NCBI GenBank assembly: GCA_905236665.1
Contig: CAJONF010000059.1
Coordinates: forward strand, 1 to 8,621
Length of the DNA stretch: 8,621 bases
Direction of reading: 5' to 3'
Origin: an uncultured Selenomonadaceae bacterium
GTDB taxonomy: Bacteria > Bacillota > Negativicutes > Selenomonadales > Selenomonadaceae
Below the pieces are notes generated by a model. It saw nothing but the letters and a program-made list of their open reading frames with translations, had not been told where the DNA came from and made no database searches. This document shows, piece after piece, positions 1 through 5,651 of this stretch. Each line of letters opens with the position of its first letter. Position 1 is the stretch's first letter. The position numbers and the translations under genes are program-made.

Positions 1-235
1 CCCGACGGGCGCGGAAAATTGGAGCAATTCACAGCTTTTCAGCGACAAGCCGCAAGGTTTTGCTACTACCGGAATTTTTACGAATGAAAATTTAAATCCG
101 ATTGACGATAACAGAAAAGTTTTATTCGATAATCTGCACGTTGTCGGCGCGAATCTCGGCGGCGTCGACAAAATTTTTGAGCGTTCGGCGGGCGGCATTG
201 CGATTTCTTCTGCTTACAAGGGGGCGATCTTATGA
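1..235 (+). CDS. glpB: Anaerobic glycerol-3-phosphate dehydrogenase subunit B, C-terminal end (partial)
   Basis: Only the last 77 codons are present, read from base 2 to the TGA at 233-235; the gene starts upstream of the window. The readable part contains N-L-H-V-V-G-A-N-L-G-G-V-D and, near the end, S-A-G-G-I-A-I-S-S-A-Y. This is the C-terminal flavoprotein signature expected in GlpB, where FAD-binding family members have a G-x-x-L-x-G-x-D segment followed by a Gly-rich Ala/Ser helix. GlpB is the FMN/FAD subunit that links GlpA, the catalytic subunit, to GlpC in the membrane-associated GlpABC complex oxidising sn-glycerol 3-phosphate to dihydroxyacetone phosphate. Its TGA overlaps the ATG of glpC (ATGA), which implies translational coupling and supports the assignment. 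The call rests on a short fragment plus context. Confidence 0.85.
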   Translation, partial: PTGAENWSNSQLFSDKPQGFATTGIFTNENLNPIDDNRKVLFDNLHVVGANLGGVDKIFERSAGGIAISSAYKGAIL

Positions 236-1431
236 GCGACACCAAAGCGATTTTCACCGGCGACCGCTGCCTGTCTTGTACTTCTTGCATGGCGAATTGT
301 CCTGTTATGGCGGCGATTAAAGATTATCGCGGACCAAAGCTCGTCGGCCCCGCGCATGGCAGAATGCATTTTTCTCAAGAGGACATCGAAGAGAGCTTGA
401 ACTACTGCTCCAACTGCAAAAGTTGCGATCGCGCTTGTCCTTCGGGCGTTGCCGTCTCGACTCTCAATATGTTACAACGCGCCGAATATTATAAAAAACA
501 TAAACACCTGCGCTCGGAAGATATATTAGCTCACGGCGAGCGCATGGCTAATCTGATTCGCAAAATTCCTTTTGGTGCGACCTTTTCTAATCTCGGCATG
601 AGTATTGGCAAGGCTTTAGGAATTTTCAGCGCATTAGGAATCGCCGGCGAACGCAATATGCCAGCCTACGCCGCAACGCCATTCAAAGACGCGTTTAACT
701 CAATCAAGCAACCGTCATCGCAAAAAAAAGTTGTCCTGTTCACCGGTTGCTACATCAACGACAATGAACCGCACGTCGGCAAAGCATTTGTCAAAGTCTT
801 CAACGCCAACGGCTACGAAGTTTTAATCGACAAGCAATTCAAATGTTGCGGCTCACCGTTGGTCGTCACAGGTTTTTTGGACGAGGCTAGACAACACGCC
901 GACAATAACGTTTCGCGGATCATGGATTGGAAACGGCAAGGCATTCCGGTCGTGACGCCCTGCACCAGCTGTTCGCTCATGCTTAAAGAAGAATATCACG
1001 AACTTTTCGGCGAAGATAAATTCCACGCGGCGGCTCAAAATGTTTACGACGCCTTTGAGTTCTTGGAAATTCTGCAGGAGCGCGGCGAATTCAATTCCAA
1101 CTTCAAGTCGCTCAATCAAAAATTTTTGTATCACGTGCCCTGCCATTTGAAGTCGCAAGCTATCGGTCTTCCCGCGCAGGACATTTTGGAAGAAGCCGGC
1201 GCAAAAGTTAATCTTGCTGACGCGGGCTGTTGCGGCATTTCCGGCAATTATGGCTTCCGCAAGGATAAATACGAAATTTCTATGAAGATTGGCGCAAAAC
1301 TTTTCGAGCGCGTCAAGCAAAACGACTTCGATAAAGTCATCAGCGACTGCGGGACTTGTCGTATGCAAATTCATCACGGCACCGACATTAAGCCTGTTCA
1401 CCCGATTGAAGTTCTTGCTCAAGCGTATTAA
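232..1431 (+). CDS. glpC: Anaerobic glycerol-3-phosphate dehydrogenase subunit C (iron-sulfur subunit)
   Basis: This 399-aa protein is close to the usual GlpC length (about 396 in E. coli). Two ferredoxin-type 4Fe-4S motifs lie at the N terminus: C13-x2-C16-x2-C19-x3-C23-P and C59-x2-C62-x2-C65-x3-C69-P. Two cysteine-rich (CCG) domains follow. The first has T-G-C173, K-C205-C206-G and P-C244-T-S-C247; the second has V-P-C304-H, A-G-C333-C334-G and D-C373-G-T-C376. This layout is shared by GlpC, GlcF and LutA. The ATGA overlap with glpB and the glpK/glpF neighbours make GlpC the right member. Its role is to anchor GlpAB at the membrane and pass electrons to (mena)quinone during anaerobic growth on glycerol or glycerol 3-phosphate. 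No transmembrane helix is obvious; the family is thought to attach through amphipathic or CCG regions. All expected cysteines are present, so it should be functional. Confidence 0.95.
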   Translation: MSDTKAIFTGDRCLSCTSCMANCPVMAAIKDYRGPKLVGPAHGRMHFSQEDIEESLNYCSNCKSCDRACPSGVAVSTLNMLQRAEYYKKHKHLRSEDILAHGERMANLIRKIPFGATFSNLGMSIGKALGIFSALGIAGERNMPAYAATPFKDAFNSIKQPSSQKKVVLFTGCYINDNEPHVGKAFVKVFNANGYEVLIDKQFKCCGSPLVVTGFLDEARQHADNNVSRIMDWKRQGIPVVTPCTSCSLMLKEEYHELFGEDKFHAAAQNVYDAFEFLEILQERGEFNSNFKSLNQKFLYHVPCHLKSQAIGLPAQDILEEAGAKVNLADAGCCGISGNYGFRKDKYEISMKIGAKLFERVKQNDFDKVISDCGTCRMQIHHGTDIKPVHPIEVLAQAY

Positions 1432-1436
1432 AAATT

Positions 1437-1442
1437 AGGAGG
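1437..1442 (+). promoter_or_regulatory. Shine-Dalgarno site fixing the TTG start of the TSUP gene
   Basis: A perfect AGGAGG ends 7 bases before the TTG at 1450 and sits inside the 18-base gap after glpC. No ATG or GTG is better placed, so the TTG is the start. A site this strong would compensate for the weak start codon. Confidence 0.85.
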
Positions 1443-1449
1443 TTAGGAA

Positions 1450-2214
1450 TTGGAGTCACTAGATTTTACAGTTATTGCAGCAATGGCGGGCATGGGATTT
1501 ATCGCGGCGTTTATTGATTCGGTTGTGGGTGGTGGCGGATTAATTTCTGTACCAACGCTGATGTGGGCGGGTTTGCCTATGCTAAACGTCCTTGCCACGA
1601 ATAAAATTGCCTCGACAATGGGCGCGTTCGCGGGATTTTTAACTTATTTGCGTTCAGGCACGATTGACAAAAAAATTATGCGTGTGATGTTCCCGTTGGC
1701 GTTTGTCGGCTCAATCGGCGGCGTATTAGTAGTGCGCGAGATTCCACCGGATTTTTTGCGCCCGCTCGTAGTTGTCATGTTGATTGTCATTGCGATTTAC
1801 TCTGTAGCGAAAAAAAATTGGAACACCGATAAAAAATCTGTTCACGTTTCTCATAAAAATTATTTACTCGGTGTGGCTTTAATCTTCGTTTTGGGCTTTT
1901 ACGACGGTTTTTTTGGACCAGGTACCGGCTCGTTTATGCTGTTTCTTTATCTGATGATGGGCTACGGATTTTTAGGTGCCGCCGCAAATGCCCGCGCTGC
2001 AAATTTCGCAAGCAATATTGCCGCCGCGATATTGTTCACCGGTCTTGGATTGGTAAATTTTTCTTATGCAATTCCTATGGGTTGCGGAATGATTTTAGGT
2101 GCACATTGCGGCGCGAAAATGGCAATCACGAAAGGCGCGGCTTATGTTCGCCCGCTGTTTATCGGAATGACGGTTATTCTTATTGGCAAGCAACTGCTTG
2201 AGCTGTTTAAATGA
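1450..2214 (+). CDS. TSUP (TauE/SafE) family membrane permease
   Basis: This is a 254-aa, very hydrophobic protein with roughly eight membrane segments (about 7-35, 42-66, 76-96, 102-120, 138-160, 162-182, 186-206, 207-226 and 235-250, some likely re-entrant). Two family hallmarks appear in matching positions of the two halves: G27-G-G-G-L-I-S-V-P near the N terminus and F-G-P-G-T-G-S-F at 155-162. TSUP proteins (Pfam TauE family) move sulfite, sulfoacetate, other sulfonates or other small organic anions, usually with protons; the substrate cannot be read from sequence. It starts at TTG 18 bases after glpC, so it belongs to the glp transcript. That position suggests a role connected with glycerol use, for example export of an acidic end product or overflow metabolite, but this is inference. 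Family call is firm; substrate unknown. Confidence 0.88.
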   Translation: MESLDFTVIAAMAGMGFIAAFIDSVVGGGGLISVPTLMWAGLPMLNVLATNKIASTMGAFAGFLTYLRSGTIDKKIMRVMFPLAFVGSIGGVLVVREIPPDFLRPLVVVMLIVIAIYSVAKKNWNTDKKSVHVSHKNYLLGVALIFVLGFYDGFFGPGTGSFMLFLYLMMGYGFLGAAANARAANFASNIAAAILFTGLGLVNFSYAIPMGCGMILGAHCGAKMAITKGAAYVRPLFIGMTVILIGKQLLELFK

Positions 2215-2220
2215 TGTTTT

Positions 2221-2282
2221 AAATCTTAGTAAGGGAGTCGGTGCGTGAAAAAATTTTTGGGTGAGTTTTGCGTTTAAGATTT
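2221..2282 (+). repeat. Inverted repeat and possible mini-ORF in the leader before glpK
   Basis: The 94-base gap between the TSUP gene and glpK holds an exact 8-base inverted repeat, AAATCTTA at 2221-2228 and TAAGATTT at 2275-2282. Between the arms is AAGGGAG (2231-2237) followed 7 bases later by a GTG (2245) that opens a 10-codon frame ending at 2277. It may be a structured leader, a tiny leader peptide or a remnant. No convincing -35/-10 promoter pair is visible in the gap, so glpK is most simply part of the upstream transcript. Confidence 0.3.
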
Positions 2283-2292
2283 TTAAATTTTT

Positions 2293-2298
2293 GAGGGG
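2293..2298 (+). promoter_or_regulatory. Shine-Dalgarno site of glpK
   Basis: GAGGGG ends 10 bases before the ATG at 2309. It selects that ATG over the in-frame GTG at 2261, whose upstream bases lack a site at good spacing. Confidence 0.7.
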
Positions 2299-2308
2299 TG
2301 GTATTTTA

Positions 2309-3805
2309 ATGGCAAAAGATTACGTAATGGCTTTGGACGCGGGCACGACCAGTAATCGCGCTATCATTTTCGATAAAAATTCTAAAATTATCGGCATGGC
2401 TCAACGTGAATTCACACAACATTTCCCGAAACCCGGTTGGGTTGAACACGACGCTGACGAAATTTGGAGCACAATGGTTGCCGTAATGAAAGAGTCTTTG
2501 GAACAAGCTGACATCATCGCAGGCGACATTGCAGCTATCGGCATAACAAATCAGCGCGAAACTACGCTTATTTGGGATAAAAAAACCGGTCGCCCGATTT
2601 ACAATGCTATTGTCTGGCAATCCCGCCAAACCGCGCCCATTGCCGAAGCTCTTAAAGCTCAACACGCCGAAGAATTCAAAGATAAAACCGGTCTGGAAAT
2701 CGACGCGTATTTTTCTGGCACAAAAATTAAATGGATTCTTGACAATGTGGAAGGTGCACGCGCTCGCGCTGAAGCCGGCGAACTTCTTTTCGGCACGATT
2801 GACACTTGGCTGATTTGGAAACTCACGGGCGGCAAAGTTCACGTAACCGATTATTCCAATGCCTCCCGCACGCTGATTTATAATATCAACACGCTGGAAT
2901 GGGACGAACAACTTTTAAAATATCTCGACATTCCCAAAGTGATTTTGCCGGAAGTTAAGCCGTCGTCTTGTGTTTACGGCGAAACTAATCCGCTTGTCTT
3001 GGGGGCAATTATTCCGGTTGCGGGCGCGGCTGGCGATCAACAATCTGCTTTGTTCGGACAAAACTGCTTTGAACCCGGCACTGCAAAGAATACTTATGGC
3101 ACAGGTTGCTTTATGCTGATGAACACCGGCACGGAAATTCATAAATCTAAAAATGGTCTCGTCACGACAATCGCTTGGGGACTTGGCGGGAAAGTTGAAT
3201 ACGCTTTGGAAGGTTCAATCTTTGTTGCAGGCTCGGCTATTCAGTGGCTACGCGACGGCGTTCGCATGGTTGATAGTGCGCCCGATTCTGAATGGGTTGC
3301 TAAAAAAGTTAAAGACACGGGCGGCGTTTACTTTGTCCCTGCATTTGTCGGACTCGGTGCGCCGTATTGGGATATGAACGCTCGCGGCATGATTATCGGC
3401 TTGACACGCGGCACTACGAAAGCTCACATTGTCCGCGCCACGCTAGATTCTCTTGCCTATCAAACTCGCGACGTTTTGGAGGCTATGGAGGCTGACAGCG
3501 GCGAAAAATTAACTTCGCTAAAAGTTGACGGCGGAGCTTCGGCGAATAATCTGCTTATGCAATTCCAAGCTGATTTACTCGGTGTGCCCGTAGACCGTCC
3601 GCAGATTGTTGAAACGACTGCACTTGGCGCGGCTTATCTTGCGGGATTGGCTGTTGGTGTCTGGAAAAATAAAGACGAATTAAAATCTGCTTGGCAACTG
3701 GAAACGCGCTTTGAACCCGAAATGAAACGCTACGAAGCCGACGCGCTTTATAAAGGTTGGCGCAAGGCGGTCAAGCACGCAATGAATTGGCTTGCTGACG
3801 ATTGA
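2309..3805 (+). CDS. glpK: Glycerol kinase
   Basis: This is a 498-aa FGGY-family kinase of standard GlpK length (about 500). It phosphorylates glycerol with ATP to sn-glycerol 3-phosphate, trapping it for GlpABC. Visible landmarks are the N-terminal phosphate loop D10-A-G-T-T-S-N-R, and glycerol-binding R83-E84, W103 and Y134 (the last in Y-F-S-G-T-K, FGGY signature 1). Also present are A-G-D243-Q-Q with the catalytic Asp, G-T-G-C at 264-267, and the adenine-side V-D-G-G-A-S-A-N-N at 406-414 with FGGY signature 2 following. The ATG at 2309 is preferred because the protein then begins A-K-D-Y-V-M-A-L-D-A-G like other GlpK proteins; an upstream GTG adds 16 residues with no family likeness. The loop near 221-236 lacks both the His-containing stretch phosphorylated by HPr in Gram-positive enzymes and the G-G-K-G-G-T-R fructose-1,6-bisphosphate loop of E. 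coli, so those controls may be absent. Confidence 0.97.
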   Translation: MAKDYVMALDAGTTSNRAIIFDKNSKIIGMAQREFTQHFPKPGWVEHDADEIWSTMVAVMKESLEQADIIAGDIAAIGITNQRETTLIWDKKTGRPIYNAIVWQSRQTAPIAEALKAQHAEEFKDKTGLEIDAYFSGTKIKWILDNVEGARARAEAGELLFGTIDTWLIWKLTGGKVHVTDYSNASRTLIYNINTLEWDEQLLKYLDIPKVILPEVKPSSCVYGETNPLVLGAIIPVAGAAGDQQSALFGQNCFEPGTAKNTYGTGCFMLMNTGTEIHKSKNGLVTTIAWGLGGKVEYALEGSIFVAGSAIQWLRDGVRMVDSAPDSEWVAKKVKDTGGVYFVPAFVGLGAPYWDMNARGMIIGLTRGTTKAHIVRATLDSLAYQTRDVLEAMEADSGEKLTSLKVDGGASANNLLMQFQADLLGVPVDRPQIVETTALGAAYLAGLAVGVWKNKDELKSAWQLETRFEPEMKRYEADALYKGWRKAVKHAMNWLADD

Positions 3806-3812
3806 GTGTTAA

Positions 3813-3837
3813 GGAACTAGTTCCTAGTTCCTAGTTC
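3813..3837 (+). repeat. 7-bp tandem repeat (CTAGTTC x3) forming a hairpin between glpK and glpF
   Basis: Three exact tandem copies of CTAGTTC occupy 3817-3837. With the preceding GGAA they give an 8-bp perfect stem, GGAACTAG (3813-3820) against CTAGTTCC (3824-3831), closed by a 3-base loop. There is no T-run after it, so it is not an ordinary terminator. It lies in the 52-base gap of an otherwise co-directional pair and could affect mRNA processing or the GlpK:GlpF ratio; the copy number may vary between strains. Function is inferred only. Confidence 0.75.
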
Positions 3838-3857
3838 ATTCCAAAGGAGAACTTATC

Positions 3858-4583
3858 ATGGATAATTTATTCGGCGAATTTATGGGCACAATGGTGCTTA
3901 TAGTCTTCGGTTGCGGCGTCTGCGCGAACATGACGCTGACCAACTCGAAAGGACAGGGCGGCGGCTGGGTTTGTATAGCTCTCGGCTGGGGATTTGCAGT
4001 TACGTTGGGCGTTTTCACCGCCACGACGCTCGGTGCTCCTCAAGGTGATTTAAATCCTGCTGTCACTCTTGCTAAAACCATGGTCGGCATTTATACCCCT
4101 GCACAATTCTTAGCAACTTCCGGCGCACAACTCGTCGGCGCAATTCTCGGTGCAACAATCGTCTGGCTCGCTTACCTTCCGCATTGGGAAAAGACAGAAG
4201 ATCCCGCCGCTAAGCTCGGCGTCTTTGCAACGGGTCCTGCAATTCGCAGTCCTATATCCAACTTTTTAACTGAGGCGATTGCTACTTTTTTCCTGATGTT
4301 CGTTATCTGGATGATTTTTGGCGAAGCGGTCGGGCAACTCGTTCCTGGCTACGGTCCTTACATGGTCGGCATTTTGATTGTAGCATTGGGCTTGTCGCTC
4401 GGTGGTTCAACGGGCTATGCAATGAATCCCGCTCGTGATTTGGGTCCGCGCATTGCTCATGCTATTTTGCCCATTGCCGGTAAAGGCGACTCCGATTGGG
4501 GCTATGCTTGGGTGCCGATTGCAGGACCATTCGTCGGTGCAGCTGTTGCTTATGTTGTAGCGTCTGCAGGCGGCGCAATCTGA
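3858..4583 (+). CDS. glpF: Glycerol uptake facilitator (aquaglyceroporin)
   Basis: This 241-aa MIP-family channel passes glycerol by facilitated diffusion. Both half-helix motifs are present: L-N66-P-A at 65-68 and M-N190-P-A-R193-D at 189-194, the second with the Asp typical of glycerol-conducting members. The inferred selectivity filter is W44, Y187 and R193, against W48, F200 and R206 in E. coli GlpF, so one aromatic is Tyr rather than Phe. Six membrane spans are visible (about 5-25, 36-58, 84-106, 134-156, 167-186 and 216-238). AAAGGAGA at 3843-3850 lies 7 bases before the ATG. The position directly after glpK matches the widespread glpK-glpF pairing, and GlpK captures the glycerol that enters. 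The length is shorter than E. coli GlpF (281), which is normal for Firmicutes homologues lacking the C-terminal tail. Confidence 0.95.
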   Translation: MDNLFGEFMGTMVLIVFGCGVCANMTLTNSKGQGGGWVCIALGWGFAVTLGVFTATTLGAPQGDLNPAVTLAKTMVGIYTPAQFLATSGAQLVGAILGATIVWLAYLPHWEKTEDPAAKLGVFATGPAIRSPISNFLTEAIATFFLMFVIWMIFGEAVGQLVPGYGPYMVGILIVALGLSLGGSTGYAMNPARDLGPRIAHAILPIAGKGDSDWGYAWVPIAGPFVGAAVAYVVASAGGAI

Positions 4584-4601
4584 AACGTGCTCTTAAGCAA
4601 C

Positions 4602-4641
4602 AAAAAAAGTCGGGAGCTTTAACGGCTCTCGGCTTTTTTTT
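4602..4641. terminator. Bidirectional rho-independent terminator between glpF and the peptide operon
   Basis: A 13-bp stem (4606-4618 with 4624-4636, including a few G-U pairs) has a 5-base loop and is followed by a run of eight T (4634-4641). On the other strand the stem is followed by seven T (bases 4602-4608 as A on plus). It therefore ends the glp transcript from the left and the minus-strand peptide operon from the right. Confidence 0.88.
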
Positions 4642-4674
4642 CGCTCAAATTTCAGTAAATTATTGCGTGAACAA

Positions 4675-4764
4675 TTATTCTCTGTTGAAAATTTTTATAA
4701 AGCAATCCTGATTGCACATCTGAAAAAATTTTTTAACGCTGACGGGTTTGACTAAAAACCTCAT
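4675..4764 (-). CDS. Small Cys-containing peptide, candidate RiPP precursor (second copy)
   Basis: This 29-residue ORF begins M-R-F-L-V-K-P and carries C17-N-Q-D-C21 near its C-terminal end. A strong GGAGGA (plus 4772-4777) lies 7 bases before the ATG, and the gene is 22 bases downstream of the solenoid gene, so it is well placed for translation as the last gene of the operon. It aligns with the 41-aa peptide at 5651-5526 over the M-[KR]-F-L-V-[RK]-P start, a Val at 10, an aromatic stretch at 13-14, and the C-x-x-D-C motif. Two related small peptides beside a radical SAM/SPASM enzyme strongly suggest maturase substrates. The conserved N terminus would be the leader and the Cys/Asp segment the modified core; this is inference. 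I recognise no named family. It lacks the extra C-terminal cysteines of the other copy. Confidence 0.72.
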   Translation of the reverse strand: MRFLVKPVSVKKFFQMCNQDCFIKIFNRE

Positions 4765-4786
4765 GATAAATTCCTCCAAAAAATTT

Positions 4787-5497
4787 TTACTTAGTGTAAA
4801 TGGTTTCGCCGACCTTTGAATCGACAGCAACTTTGCACTCGCCCGCGACAAACAATTTTTCAATCGCGCAGTTTTTACCAATGAAAGCGTCTTTGCATTT
4901 GATAACGTCAACTTCGCAATTCTCTAAATCAACCGTCTCCGCGTCGATAGTTTTTATACAAATACGCGAATTGCTCTTGTCGAAATTAAATCGCTCACTG
5001 AAAATTTTTGCAAAGTCTTCGCCGGCAAATATATTGGCGTCGTTGGAAATTTTTATCTTGCGGCATTTTACTTCGCCCAAAAAACCATTGCGCGTGGCAA
5101 TAAAAATTTCGTCCGCGTCGACAAAATTAATTTTCGGTTTACCTTTCAACTCAAAACTTTGCTCGACTTTCAGCGAATCAATTTCGATTTTCCCATCGGC
5201 AGAAAAATTTTTTGCCGTCAAAGAATCACCGGTGCATTTTCCCGCAACAGTTATTCTGTCACAAAAAATTTCTTCAAACGAAAGTTTACCCGATACGTTT
5301 AAACTTTGTGCAACGATTGAATCGCCGGTGCATTTTCCCGCAACGTCGATAGTGCCACAAGAAATTTTTTTAAACGAAAGATTGCCCGATACGTTCAAAG
5401 TTTGCAACTTCTCATCGTCCGCTATCTCGCCTACACCGAGAATTTTATTATTTTTTCCCGTCGCGTCTATATATTTTCCGCTACCTTTAATTTTCAA
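4787..5497 (-). CDS. Cys-rich repetitive protein, beta-solenoid/bactofilin-like
   Basis: This 236-aa protein begins at TTG with GGAAGGAG about 10 bases upstream, and has no signal peptide or membrane segment. Short alternating hydrophobic strands and recurrent turns such as N-V-S-G, D-V-A-G and T-V-A-G suggest a right-handed beta-solenoid, as in bactofilins and other polymer-forming proteins. No family motif is decisive. Residues 34-65 and 66-97 are two near-identical 32-residue units, each with L-N-V-S-G-x-L-S-F and V-A-G-K-C-T-G-D-S; a weaker third unit begins at 98. It holds ten cysteines (47, 56, 79, 88, 145, 180, 194, 201, 210 and 221), many for such a protein. It sits between the two small peptides in a radical SAM operon. 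A scaffold, carrier or surface display part for the modified peptides, or itself a substrate, are possible roles; none is shown. Confidence 0.75.
   Translation of the reverse strand: MKIKGSGKYIDATGKNNKILGVGEIADDEKLQTLNVSGNLSFKKISCGTIDVAGKCTGDSIVAQSLNVSGKLSFEEIFCDRITVAGKCTGDSLTAKNFSADGKIEIDSLKVEQSFELKGKPKINFVDADEIFIATRNGFLGEVKCRKIKISNDANIFAGEDFAKIFSERFNFDKSNSRICIKTIDAETVDLENCEVDVIKCKDAFIGKNCAIEKLFVAGECKVAVDSKVGETIYTK
5207..5398 (-). repeat. 96-bp tandem duplication inside the solenoid gene
   Basis: Two adjacent 96-base units (5303-5398 and 5207-5302) encode the 32-residue repeats. Identity at DNA level is high in places: a 20-base block at 5229-5248 recurs exactly at 5325-5344, a 96-base offset. 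This points to a fairly recent in-frame duplication, which could expand or contract by recombination. Confidence 0.85.
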
Positions 5498-5525
5498 TTA
5501 GCAACGGCTCCTTCCAATATCAAAT

Positions 5526-5651
5526 TTAAAAACGCGGGCAAATGGGACCATCGTATTTAGGATAGCATCCTTGAATGTGTTTGTAACAATCGTTTGCACA
5601 ATCACTGAGGAAAATGAACGTGACCTTGCGCGGGCGAACTAAAAATTTCAT
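5526..5651 (-). CDS. Small Cys-containing peptide, candidate RiPP precursor (first copy)
   Basis: This 41-residue ORF begins M-K-F-L-V-R-P-R-K-V and has four cysteines at 18, 22, 29 and 38, with C18-A-N-D-C22 matching the C-x-x-D-C of the second peptide. The tail is rich in Tyr, Gly and Pro. Its ATG overlaps the maturase stop codon (ATGA at 5651-5648), and AAGGAGAGA lies 7 bases upstream inside the maturase gene, so the two are translationally coupled. This tight link to a radical SAM/SPASM enzyme plus the Cys-rich C-terminal half are hallmarks of RiPP precursors such as ranthipeptides and sactipeptides. Candidate thioether donors are the cysteines; the conserved Asp21 is a possible acceptor, inferred by analogy with Cys-to-Asp thioethers described in some ranthipeptides. 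There is no double-Gly leader cleavage motif, and no peptidase or ABC exporter is in the window. Confidence 0.8.
   Translation of the reverse strand: MKFLVRPRKVTFIFLSDCANDCYKHIQGCYPKYDGPICPRF

Noticed and set aside
853..1422. A 189-residue antisense frame within glpC
   Set aside because: It lies wholly inside a well-supported gene and has no ribosome site or domain; it is a shadow of codon bias.
2261..2308. Sixteen-residue N-terminal extension of GlpK from a GTG at 2261
   Set aside because: The extension resembles no glycerol kinase, and the ATG at 2309 has a GAGGGG site at good spacing and gives the normal family start.
3817..3837. CRISPR-like array at the heptamer repeat
   Set aside because: The units are 7 bp with no spacers, so it is a simple tandem repeat.
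4675..4911. A 78-residue reading frame containing the second small peptide
   Set aside because: Its first 49 codons lie mostly inside the solenoid gene in another frame. The strong ribosome site at 4772-4777 points to the internal ATG, which also matches the start of the other peptide.
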